Below are positions 1-8,205 of a stretch of 64,000 bases of DNA, piece by piece. Both the position numbers and the translations under genes were made by a program. Positions within the stretch are counted from its first letter, which is position 1; every line of letters starts with the position of its first letter. The notes under the pieces are model-generated. The model saw nothing but the letters and a program-made list of their open reading frames with translations. It did no database searches and was not told where the DNA came from. This DNA is from Magnetococcales bacterium WMHbin3 (GTDB lineage Bacteria; Pseudomonadota; Magnetococcia; Magnetococcales; Magnetaquicoccaceae), in the NCBI GenBank assembly GCA_002753185.1, contig PDZX01000002.1, positions 81,241 through 145,240 on the forward strand, in the 5' to 3' direction.

Positions 1-158
1 CGGCCCCCGGCTACTCCGAGGCACAAGGCGCCAGCGTCATGGCCGCCGAGGAGATCGCCATCCGCGTCGATCTGGCCATGGGCACGGCCGATTTCACGGC
101 CTGGACCTGCGACCTGACCCACGGCTACATCTCCATCAACGCGGATTATCGCACATGA
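1..158 (+). CDS. argJ: ArgJ, bifunctional ornithine acetyltransferase/N-acetylglutamate synthase (3' end only)
   Basis: Only the last 51 or so codons lie in the window; the gene begins upstream of base 1. The reading frame ends in the residues CDLTHGYISINADYRT before a TGA at 156-158, which is the characteristic ArgJ C-terminus (the Asn-Ala-Asp-Tyr-Arg tail lies near the active site in this family). ArgJ transfers the acetyl group of N-acetylornithine to glutamate in the cyclic arginine pathway. The stop overlaps the start of the next gene as ATGA, so the two are probably translationally coupled. Confidence 0.9.
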   Translation, partial: APGYSEAQGASVMAAEEIAIRVDLAMGTADFTAWTCDLTHGYISINADYRT

Positions 159-823
159 CCCCCCGGCTCCCCTGGGATGCGATCCACACCGTCCTCCTGG
201 ATATGGATGGCACCCTGCTCGATTTGCATTTCGATAATTTTTTCTTCCAGGAGACCGTGCCCCGCGCCTACGCCGAAAAGAACGGCCTGGACCTGGCCAC
301 CGCCAGAATCCAGGTCTTCGATGCCTATCAGGACAACCGGGGCACCCTGGCCTGGTACGACCTCGATCACTGGTCCAGGCAACTCGGTCTGGAGATCGCC
401 ATCCTCAAGGAGGAGGTGGCCCATCTGATCCGGGTCCATCCCCACGCCTTGTCCTTTCTGGCCGCCCTGCGCGCCTCCGGGCGGCCTGCCCATCTGGTCA
501 CCAACGCCCACGCCATCTCCCTGAACATGAAACTGGCCCGCACCCCTATCGGCGACTATCTCACCTCCATCATCACCAGTCACGAGGTGGGCAAGGCCAA
601 AGAGGAGGCCGCCTTCTGGCCACTGCTCATGGAGCGTCTCGGCTTCGATCCGGCCACCACCCTGCTGGTGGACGACTCCGAGCCGGTCCTGGCCGCAGCC
701 CAGACTTTCGGCATCGCCCACTTGCGCCATATCGCCAATCCCAGTTCCGGACTCCCACCCAAGCCTTCGGCGCGTTTTCCGTCCGTGGTGGATTTCCGCG
801 AACTCGCCCTGCCCGACCCTTAG
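155..823 (+). CDS. yrfG: HAD-family hydrolase, YrfG-type GMP/IMP nucleotidase
   Basis: A 222-residue protein with the HAD nucleophile motif DMDGTLLDL at about residues 16-24, the Ser/Thr motif LVTNAH near residue 115, a Lys in the GKAKEE segment near 145 and the acidic motif LLVDDSEPVL near 170. Length, the FDN residues after motif I and the NPSSG segment near the end match the YrfG family, which dephosphorylates purine nucleoside monophosphates. The start is the ATG overlapping the argJ stop. Substrate is inferred from the family; the fold assignment is secure. It is probably cotranscribed with argJ. Confidence 0.85.
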   Translation: MTPRLPWDAIHTVLLDMDGTLLDLHFDNFFFQETVPRAYAEKNGLDLATARIQVFDAYQDNRGTLAWYDLDHWSRQLGLEIAILKEEVAHLIRVHPHALSFLAALRASGRPAHLVTNAHAISLNMKLARTPIGDYLTSIITSHEVGKAKEEAAFWPLLMERLGFDPATTLLVDDSEPVLAAAQTFGIAHLRHIANPSSGLPPKPSARFPSVVDFRELALPDP

Positions 824-833
824 AGAGGCCGCC

Positions 834-3800
834 ATGCCCGTGCTCGAACGTTTTTTCGTCTGGTGCAAGGGCAACTCCGTGATCCTCCGGATCGTGGGCG
901 GGGGAGGTCTCTACACGCTGCTCGCCTTCGCCACCGACTGGCGCTGGTTCGTTCTGGCCGGCGGCATCGGGCTGACCGGAGCGCTCGCCTGGCATCAATC
1001 CCGCCAAAACCGCGAGATGCGCCGGCTGGCCGAAGCCAACCGGGCGTTGCTGCTGTTGGAAAAATGTCACAAGCTCGTCGGTCGGGAAAAGAACGAAATC
1101 GCGCTTCTCTCGCGTGCCTGCACCCTGCTGGTGGAGGAGGGGGGCTACCGCTTCGCCTGGTGTGGCTTCGTCGTGGGAGAGGCCGGCAAGATCACGCCGG
1201 TGGCCTTCTCCAGACTCGACCCTGCCTTGCTCCACTCCCTGGGCGAGACCTGGCGGAACTCCCACGGCTGGCAGGAGCCGGCCGCATCCGCCCTGCGCAC
1301 CATGCGACCGAGCGAGCAGCGCAATCTCCTGGGCGATCTCGTGGAGCGTTCCTGGCGGGAACAGGCCCAGCGCTTCGGCTATGCCGCCGCTCTGGCCATC
1401 CCCATGCCGGATGCCGGCAAGGTCATCGGGGTGTTCAACATCTATTCCCGCAACCCCGATGCCTTCGCCCCAGAGGAGGTCGCCCTGCTCAACGAGGTGA
1501 CCGATACCCTGCTGTTCGGTCTGCTGGCCATTCGCGAATCGGGACGGCGCAAGCGGGCGGAAAAACGGCTCGCCCTCCACCGCCGCTTCCTGGAGGAGCA
1601 GGTCGCCAAACGGACCCGGCTGCTCAATACGGTCGCTCCCATCGCCCAACGCCTGCTCTTGCAGGAAGAGGGGCAGAACAACATCGACGCGGTCCTTCAG
1701 GATCTCGGCATGGCGGCCAATGTCAGCCGTGCCTTTGTCGCGCGCGCCGACGCGGAGGGCCGCTTCACCCTGGATCACGAGTGGGTCGCCCCCGGTCAGA
1801 GCGCCCGTCCGGAACCGCGTCTGGCTTCGCCATGGCTGGAGCGGTTGTGCAACGGCGAGCACCTCTGTGGTCGCGCGCGGGATTTCTTCGCCACCCCGGA
1901 ACCGGCCGGGGAGCGCCTCTATTTCGCCCTCGTGCCCATTCTGGTGAACGAATCCTTCTGGGGCGTGCTGGGTTTCGAGGATTGCACCCGCGAGCGCAGC
2001 TGGAGTTCCGGCGAGATCGACGCCATGCGCCTGGTGGCCAGGGCGCTGGACGCCGCCATCCGCAAGGAGCGCCTCCTGCTGGAAAAACGCGCTGGCGAGG
2101 AGCAGATTCTCAAGCTCTCCGCCGCCGTGGAGCAGAGTCCCAACATCGTCATGATCACCGACGCCCTGGGCAGGATCGAATACGTCAATCCCCAGTACAC
2201 CCTCTTCACCGGTCAGCCGGCGGAGGCGCTGCTCGGCACCGTCCCGCCGCTCCTGCAACCCCAGGCCAAGTCGCGTCAGGAGCATGCCAGGATGTGGCAG
2301 ACCCTCACCGAGGGCGCGCCCTGGCGGGAAGAGTTGGAGAGCGTCAAGCCGGACGGCAGCCGTTTCTGGATGCGGGCCTACCTGGCCCCCCTGGTGAACG
2401 CCGCTGGCGAGATCACCCATTTCGTCTGCGTGCAGGAGGACATCACTCATCGCAAGAACGCCGAACTCCAGTTGCGCACCACCTTCGACCGGCTCGCCCG
2501 CAGCGAAAACCGTCTGCAGGCCATTCTCGACAACATGCCGAGCATCGTCTTCCTGAAGAACGTCTCCGGCCGTTACGTGCTGGCCAACCGTCTCTTTCTC
2601 GAAACCTTCGGCATGGACCTCGCCGCCGTGTTGAACCACAAGGACATCGATCTCTTCTCTGCCGAGCATGCCCAGGCGTTCGGGGAGGCGGACCACGAGG
2701 TCCTGCAACGGGGCCTGCCCGTGGCCGTGGACATGACCATTCCGGTGGCGGGGGAGGATCGGATTTTCCACACGGTGCGTTTTCCGGTGGTGGCCGACGA
2801 CAGCGGCTATTTTTCCATTTGCTGCATCGCCACCGACATCACGGATCGCAAGATCGCCCAGGCCCGTTTGCTGCGTTCCGGGCAGGCCCAGGACATCCTC
2901 AACGCGATTCTGCTCGCCGCCATGGACCGTTCCCCCTCGCTGACCGGGTTCATCCAGGCCAGCCTGAGCCGGATTCTGTCCGCTCCCTGGTTCGCGCCGG
3001 AGGGCATGGGGGCGATTTATCTTTTCGGGGCTGGCGATGCCGGGGAGGATCTGATCTGTCAGATCGGCCTGGGCGAGGAAGGGTTGGCGGAACGGCTGGA
3101 GAGGGGACGGGGCGAGACCGCCTGGGCCTGGCGTGGTCGGGGGGTCGTGCATAACGCTCCAGGGGCGTTGGCCAAATCCGGCGGGATTGCCGGGTTGCCC
3201 GATGGGTGGGGTTATTACTCCGCGCCGCTCTCCTCGCGGGAGCGGGTTTCCGGGGTGATGCAGATTTTCCTGCCGCCGACCCATGGCCGCAACAAGGACG
3301 AGGAGGAGTTCATCGCCACGGTGCGCAATACCCTGGCCTCCATCCTGGAAAAGAAGATCGTGGACCGGCAACTGGTGCAGGCCAAGGAGCGCGCCGAGTC
3401 CGCCAGCCTGGCCAAGAGCATCTTCCTGGCAAACATGAGCCACGAGGTGCGCACGCCGATGAACGGGGTGATCGGCATGCTGGACCTGCTGGGCCGCACC
3501 CGTTTGACCGCCACCCAGCGTCATTATCTGGCCATCGCCGAGCAGTCGGCGGAGCAGCAGTTGAATATCATCAACGATATCCTCGATTTCTCGAAGATCG
3601 AGGCAGGCCGGTTGACCCTGGAACGGCTGCCGTTCGATCTGGTGGAGGTGGTGGAGAACATTGGCGTCATGCTGTCCGGCGTGGCCCAGAACAAGGGCGT
3701 GGAGCTGGTGTTGCATCTGTCCGGAAGGATTTGCCACCGGCTGATCGGCGATGCGGTGCGTCTGCGGCAGGTGTTGATCAATCTGGCCGGCAACGCCTTG

Positions 3801-5300
3801 AAGTTCACCCGGAGCGGGGAGGTGGTATTGCGGGTGGATCTGCTGGCGGAGGATGCGGATTCGGTGACGCTCTTTTTTTCGGTCATCGACACCGGCATCG
3901 GCATTGCCCCGGAGGCGCGGGAGCGGATCTTTCAGCCGTTCGCCCAGGCCGATGTCTCCACCACGCGGCGTTTCGGCGGGACCGGCCTGGGGCTGGTGAT
4001 CGCCCGGCAGATCGTGGAGGCCATGGGGGGGAGCATGGGGTTGGCCAGTCAGCCGGAGGCGGGATCGTTGTTCTGGTTCGAGGCGCGGTTCGCCAGGGGG
4101 GGCGCCGCCGATCCCCACGAGGAGGAGGATTTGCGGGGGTTGCGGGTCCTGGTCGTGGACGACAACGGCGCCAGCCGGACCACCTTGACGAGCACGTTGG
4201 CCGGCTGGGGCATGCGTTGTCATGGCGTGGCGTCCGGGGTGGCGGCGTTGGAGTGGCTGCTGGACGCTGGCGCGGCCTGCGATCTGGCGGTCGTGGACAT
4301 GCGCATGCCGGAGATGGGCGGGCTGGAGTTGGCGCGGGCCATGCGGGAGCTGGTTCCGGGTGCGCGGGTGATGCTGCTCAGTTCCGGGGAGCATCCGGAG
4401 GAGGCAGTGTTGCGGGAGATCGGGGTCGGGGCCTATCTCATGAAACCGGTGGGGCCGGGACGGTTGCGGCAGGCGTTGCGGCAGGCGTTGCGCGGCCCTG
4501 GCGAGGGGAACGGGGAGGCGGGCAAGAGCGCCGAGGTGGGGTCCGGTTTCGCCGGCCGGGTGCTGTTGGTGGAGGATACCTTCGTCAATCAGCAGGTGGC
4601 CTCCGGGATGTTGAAGCAGATGGGCCTGGAGGTGGAGATCGCCGGGGATGGCCAGGAGGGGGTGCGCAAGGCGATGGATGGCCGTCCGGACCTGATCCTG
4701 ATGGACATGCAGATGCCGGTGATGGATGGCCTGGAGGCGACCCGGCGGATTCGGGAGTGGGAGGCGCGCGAGGGACGCGAGCCGCTCCCCATCGTGGCCA
4801 TGACCGCCAATGCCCTGAGCGGCGACCGGGAGCGTTGCCTGGAGGCCGGGATGAACGACTATCTGGCCAAGCCGGTGCTGTGGGAGGCGCTGGCCGGCAT
4901 GCTGGCCTTGTGGTTGCCAGCCGTGGCGGTGGAGGAGGGGGTGGCCCCGGAGGAGGCGCTCGACCGGAGTGGCCTGGACCGGTTGCGGGATTCCCTCAAG
5001 GGGGTGCCGGGGACCTTCGCCGCGATTCTCGACGAGTATCTGTCCGGCACGCCCGGTTTGTTGTCCGCCATCGGCGAGGCGGCCCGCCGGGGGGAGCCGG
5101 ATGGGGTGCGCGCCGCCGCCCACGCCTTGAAATCCAACAGCGCCACCGTGGGGTTGACGGCGTTGTCGGAGCTGTGCGCCTTTATGGAGCAGGCCGCCCG
5201 TGCCGGCGACGCCGCCCCTGCGGGCGAATCCATCGCCCGGGCCGAGGCGCTCTTCCAGGCCGCCGTGCCGGAATTGCGCGCGGCCCTGGATCGGGAGTGA
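834..5300 (+). CDS. Hybrid sensor histidine kinase: GAF, PAS, HisKA, HATPase, two receiver domains and Hpt
   Basis: A 1488-residue membrane-anchored hybrid kinase. Two hydrophobic segments lie at about 18-52. GAF-like regions follow at about 70-230 and 262-410, PAS domains at 425-545 and 555-675, and a third GAF-like region at 683-835. The dimerisation motif MSHEVRTPMNG places the phospho-histidine at about 870; the ATPase N-box (NALKF) is near 987 and the G2 box (GTGLGL) near 1050. Two receivers have acceptor aspartates near 1154 (VVDMRMPEM) and 1290 (LMDMQMPVMDG). A C-terminal Hpt domain (AHALKSNSATVG, histidine near 1430) completes a phosphorelay. A short SD-like GAGAGG precedes the ATG. 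All catalytic residues are present. No cognate output regulator is adjacent, so the target is unknown. Confidence 0.92.
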   Translation: MPVLERFFVWCKGNSVILRIVGGGGLYTLLAFATDWRWFVLAGGIGLTGALAWHQSRQNREMRRLAEANRALLLLEKCHKLVGREKNEIALLSRACTLLVEEGGYRFAWCGFVVGEAGKITPVAFSRLDPALLHSLGETWRNSHGWQEPAASALRTMRPSEQRNLLGDLVERSWREQAQRFGYAAALAIPMPDAGKVIGVFNIYSRNPDAFAPEEVALLNEVTDTLLFGLLAIRESGRRKRAEKRLALHRRFLEEQVAKRTRLLNTVAPIAQRLLLQEEGQNNIDAVLQDLGMAANVSRAFVARADAEGRFTLDHEWVAPGQSARPEPRLASPWLERLCNGEHLCGRARDFFATPEPAGERLYFALVPILVNESFWGVLGFEDCTRERSWSSGEIDAMRLVARALDAAIRKERLLLEKRAGEEQILKLSAAVEQSPNIVMITDALGRIEYVNPQYTLFTGQPAEALLGTVPPLLQPQAKSRQEHARMWQTLTEGAPWREELESVKPDGSRFWMRAYLAPLVNAAGEITHFVCVQEDITHRKNAELQLRTTFDRLARSENRLQAILDNMPSIVFLKNVSGRYVLANRLFLETFGMDLAAVLNHKDIDLFSAEHAQAFGEADHEVLQRGLPVAVDMTIPVAGEDRIFHTVRFPVVADDSGYFSICCIATDITDRKIAQARLLRSGQAQDILNAILLAAMDRSPSLTGFIQASLSRILSAPWFAPEGMGAIYLFGAGDAGEDLICQIGLGEEGLAERLERGRGETAWAWRGRGVVHNAPGALAKSGGIAGLPDGWGYYSAPLSSRERVSGVMQIFLPPTHGRNKDEEEFIATVRNTLASILEKKIVDRQLVQAKERAESASLAKSIFLANMSHEVRTPMNGVIGMLDLLGRTRLTATQRHYLAIAEQSAEQQLNIINDILDFSKIEAGRLTLERLPFDLVEVVENIGVMLSGVAQNKGVELVLHLSGRICHRLIGDAVRLRQVLINLAGNALKFTRSGEVVLRVDLLAEDADSVTLFFSVIDTGIGIAPEARERIFQPFAQADVSTTRRFGGTGLGLVIARQIVEAMGGSMGLASQPEAGSLFWFEARFARGGAADPHEEEDLRGLRVLVVDDNGASRTTLTSTLAGWGMRCHGVASGVAALEWLLDAGAACDLAVVDMRMPEMGGLELARAMRELVPGARVMLLSSGEHPEEAVLREIGVGAYLMKPVGPGRLRQALRQALRGPGEGNGEAGKSAEVGSGFAGRVLLVEDTFVNQQVASGMLKQMGLEVEIAGDGQEGVRKAMDGRPDLILMDMQMPVMDGLEATRRIREWEAREGREPLPIVAMTANALSGDRERCLEAGMNDYLAKPVLWEALAGMLALWLPAVAVEEGVAPEEALDRSGLDRLRDSLKGVPGTFAAILDEYLSGTPGLLSAIGEAARRGEPDGVRAAAHALKSNSATVGLTALSELCAFMEQAARAGDAAPAGESIARAEALFQAAVPELRAALDRE

Positions 5301-5318
5301 CCGCCGTTTTGCCGGGGT

Positions 5319-7448
5319 TCATTTCTCCAGCAGAGTCTCCACTCCGTCCCATTGGGCAGGTGGGTTGGCGGCCAGTTGGCCGGCCCGCAGGGCGAGCCGG
5401 TCAGCAGCCGGATCCTGGTCGAGCAGGGGCGCGAGATGCAGGCGGGTGGCGGCGAAGTCGCCTTGCCGGTACGCCTCCAGCGCCCTTGCAAAAAGCGCGG
5501 CGATTTCCGATGCGCGCGTGCCATCGCCCCACCCTGGCATGGCCAGGGGTTCGCAGACCTGCACCGGGGCCTGGCGTCCCTTGACCCGGATCAAACCGAT
5601 CTCGCGCCGGATGATCTCCTCCGGGAGTTGGCGGGCCGTTTCTCCAGAGATGAGGATCGTGGTGCCCAAGGCCTTGTTGGCCCCTTCCAGCCGGGAGGCG
5701 AGGTTGACCGCGTCTCCCATCACGGTGTAGTTGAACCGGCGCGCCCCGCCGACGTTGCCCACCAGCGCCTCGCCGGTGTTGATGCCGATGCGCGACCCGA
5801 TGACGCGGCCCTGGAACGCCCCTTCGGCATTGAGTCGGGCCAGGCGTTCCCGCACCTTCAGGCAGGCCCTGACCGCCTGCCGGGCGTGACTGGGGTCGTC
5901 GAGGGGAGCACCGAAGATCGCCAGGATCGCGTCCCCGATGTATTTGTCCACAAAGCCGCCGTGCTGTTCGATGATTTCCGTCACTTCGGTGAAATAGCGG
6001 TTCATCAGTGTGACCAGGTCCGCCGGGGAGATTCCCTCCGACAGCGCGGTGAAATTGGCCAGATCCGAAAACCAGATGGTCACTTCCCGCATCTCGCCGC
6101 CCAGTTCGGGCGTATGTTCCGCGTCCACCATGCGGTTGACCAGCGCGGGCGCCAGATAGAGGCCGAACAGTTTGCGCAGCCGCCATTTTTGTTGATCCAT
6201 GACCTTGTGGCGGTAGACGAGCAGCAGACCGTGCGTCAGGGCCATGACCATCCAGACCGTGAGCACGGGCAGGAGCAGGCCCAGCCGCAGGGCCATGGTC
6301 GCCACGCCGAGCCAGGTGACGAGCGCGGCTCCGATCCACAGGGTCGAGATCGTGGGGCGCAGCCTGGCGGCCAGCGTGGCCACCAGCAGGGCCATGGCCA
6401 GCAGCAGCACGGCCCTGCCGGATGCCGGGAGATCCCGCAGGCCGTCTCCGCGCAGGAGGTTGTTGACCGCCGTGGCATGGATGAACACCCCCGCAATGGA
6501 ATCCCGGCTCACACCGACAGCCGCCTGGTCGGTTTCGACGGGGATCCGGCAATGGGGAACCGGCGCGCCGTCGCGGATGCCGGTCATGAACCGTTTGCCC
6601 GTGAGCTTGCGGTCTTCCATGTCCACCACCACCCCCACCAGGACCACGCGACCCTTGAAATGGCGCGTGAAGTAGGCCTTGTCATCCGCCTCGGCGCAGG
6701 CGTGCAGGTCGGCCAGGGAGTGGCTGGCAGTTTCGGCGTCTCCCTGAAAATTGAGACGCAGGGCGTTGCGGGTGGATCCTGGGATGATCCGTCCGCCCAG
6801 GCTCAGGACGCCATCGGGTCTTCTTTCCGGTTGTTCGCCCAGGGCGCGCGCGGCCAGTTCCAAGGCCATGGCGTTTTCGCGCGGTCCATTGGCGTCCGGG
6901 GTTTTCGCGAACTCCAGGGGGATGCCGCGGATGACGAAATCCGGGTCGCTTTGCACATTGAGGGCGCGCAGGTTGCGGTCGCCACCGGTGACCAGGAGCT
7001 GGGCGGGAAAGGGGGCGACGGGTTGCTGACCGTGTTGCGCCTTGCCCAACACGATGCGGCCTTCCGCCGCGCCCCGGCGTAGGGTTTGCAGGAAGGGCTT
7101 CTCGTATCCGGGCAGGTAGGGCTGCAGCGAGGTGCTGAAGACCACATCGAAACCCACGACCTTGGCGCCACCCTCCAGTACGGCATCGATGACCTTGGCC
7201 AGCATAGGGGTCCAGAAGACCTTCGGGGTGTTCAGGAACGGGGGGGTCCGATAGGTCTGTTCGTCGATGGCGATGACCACCGTTGGCGAGTTGTCCGGCG
7301 CGTGGGAGGCTCCGAATATCCGGTGACGCAGTGGCATCAGCAGATCGCCCGACAGGGTTTCCAGCCGGGTTTGCAGTGGCCAGAGCGTCAGAACCGCCAG
7401 ACACGCCGCCAGGACAGGGATGAGGAACTCCTTCTGGCGCGCGGTCAT
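5319..7448 (-). CDS. CHASE2-domain class III adenylate/guanylate cyclase
   Basis: A 709-residue protein: an N-terminal membrane segment (about 10-25), an extracytoplasmic CHASE2 sensor (about 30-330), three clustered membrane helices (about 345-420) and a cytoplasmic cyclase domain (about 440-620). The catalytic domain has the two metal aspartates (FSDLANFT near 452 and YIGDAILAIFG), the base-selecting Lys of VDKYIGD and the transition-state pair in VMGDAVNLASRLEG, so it should be active, probably making cAMP. CHASE2 cyclases often sit beside secreted repeat proteins with CHAT or caspase domains; here the gene is the last of a minus-strand cassette with the TpsB/TpsA-caspase genes, ten bases after the small secreted protein. 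Its tail converges on the hybrid kinase gene. Confidence 0.9.
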   Translation of the reverse strand: MTARQKEFLIPVLAACLAVLTLWPLQTRLETLSGDLLMPLRHRIFGASHAPDNSPTVVIAIDEQTYRTPPFLNTPKVFWTPMLAKVIDAVLEGGAKVVGFDVVFSTSLQPYLPGYEKPFLQTLRRGAAEGRIVLGKAQHGQQPVAPFPAQLLVTGGDRNLRALNVQSDPDFVIRGIPLEFAKTPDANGPRENAMALELAARALGEQPERRPDGVLSLGGRIIPGSTRNALRLNFQGDAETASHSLADLHACAEADDKAYFTRHFKGRVVLVGVVVDMEDRKLTGKRFMTGIRDGAPVPHCRIPVETDQAAVGVSRDSIAGVFIHATAVNNLLRGDGLRDLPASGRAVLLLAMALLVATLAARLRPTISTLWIGAALVTWLGVATMALRLGLLLPVLTVWMVMALTHGLLLVYRHKVMDQQKWRLRKLFGLYLAPALVNRMVDAEHTPELGGEMREVTIWFSDLANFTALSEGISPADLVTLMNRYFTEVTEIIEQHGGFVDKYIGDAILAIFGAPLDDPSHARQAVRACLKVRERLARLNAEGAFQGRVIGSRIGINTGEALVGNVGGARRFNYTVMGDAVNLASRLEGANKALGTTILISGETARQLPEEIIRREIGLIRVKGRQAPVQVCEPLAMPGWGDGTRASEIAALFARALEAYRQGDFAATRLHLAPLLDQDPAADRLALRAGQLAANPPAQWDGVETLLEK

Positions 7449-7458
7449 GGCCGTGGCG

Positions 7459-8127
7459 TCAGAAGGGAATCAGTCGGGTCAGGAGTGGAGCGGCTCCGTT
7501 GTCGGCATTGGAGGCGACCTTAAACGTCACCACCCGTCCCGCGCCGCTCATGGAGAGGGCATAGGATGCTCCGGGCGTCAGGACGATGCCCTTGGCGGCC
7601 AGGTCTGCGCCAGGGCTTTCCGTGCCCGCATTGTCGATCCGGTAGCGCTCGCCGGGTTGATCGATGCGCTTTATAACAAGATTCCCCTTGTTTTTCAATG
7701 TAATGAATGGGGAGACGTGATTGACCTGCAACTCCTGTCCCGCGACCGGCTTGACATCGCGTATGGCGGTTGCGCCGCTTTGCGCCGCTTGAAGCGCGGT
7801 CAGGGAGAGTTGTCCGCCGTTGCACTGGGTGGTGGTGCGTTCCACCTGACCGTTTTCCACCTGGCTCTGGGTGGTCCCGACCGTCACCTTGCCGCCGCTG
7901 ATGCGTTCTCGCACGCAACTGGCCAGATAATCGAGGGTGAGTTTGCCATCCCGGCCCAGTTCCACGATCTCGCCGCTGGCCAGGTAATCCAGCGCGCTCA
8001 CCTTGCCGGCTTGTGCCGTGATCTCCTCCACGAGCGCGACCGGGGCGGGAGGGGGATTCGCCGCGCATGGGGCCGTCCACGCCATCAGCGCGCAGGCCAG
8101 GGTGATACTCGAGGGACGGATGTGCAT
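7459..8127 (-). CDS. Small secreted protein of the CHASE2/caspase cassette, distantly FecR-like
   Basis: A 222-residue protein. I chose the ATG at 8127 because an AAGGAG ribosome site lies nine bases upstream and the encoded protein then starts with a clear Sec signal peptide (hydrophobic ITLACALMAW core, Ala-rich cleavage region near residue 23); the upstream in-frame ATG at 8202 gives an unlikely leader. After cleavage, the first 70 residues (GKVSALDYLASGEIVELG, then an SCVRERISGG segment) resemble the start of FecR-type periplasmic domains, followed by a beta-rich region. Two cysteines (in the SCVRE and TTQCN segments) could form a disulfide. I do not recognise a defined family. Its position between the exoprotein and the cyclase suggests an extracytoplasmic sensing or adaptor role. 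Confidence 0.75.
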   Translation of the reverse strand: MHIRPSSITLACALMAWTAPCAANPPPAPVALVEEITAQAGKVSALDYLASGEIVELGRDGKLTLDYLASCVRERISGGKVTVGTTQSQVENGQVERTTTQCNGGQLSLTALQAAQSGATAIRDVKPVAGQELQVNHVSPFITLKNKGNLVIKRIDQPGERYRIDNAGTESPGADLAAKGIVLTPGASYALSMSGAGRVVTFKVASNADNGAAPLLTRLIPF

Positions 8128-8205
8128 GGCATGTGGCTCCTTGTCGAGGTAAATGTCATATTTTTTCGAGAGTAACACGGGCGTCACACGATATGCAAGC
8201 AAAAT

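Noticed and set aside
627..5123. A 1498-codon open frame opposite the hybrid kinase
   Set aside because: It is antisense to a gene with complete kinase motifs, is low-complexity (Gly, Arg, Pro, His) and arises from high third-position GC.
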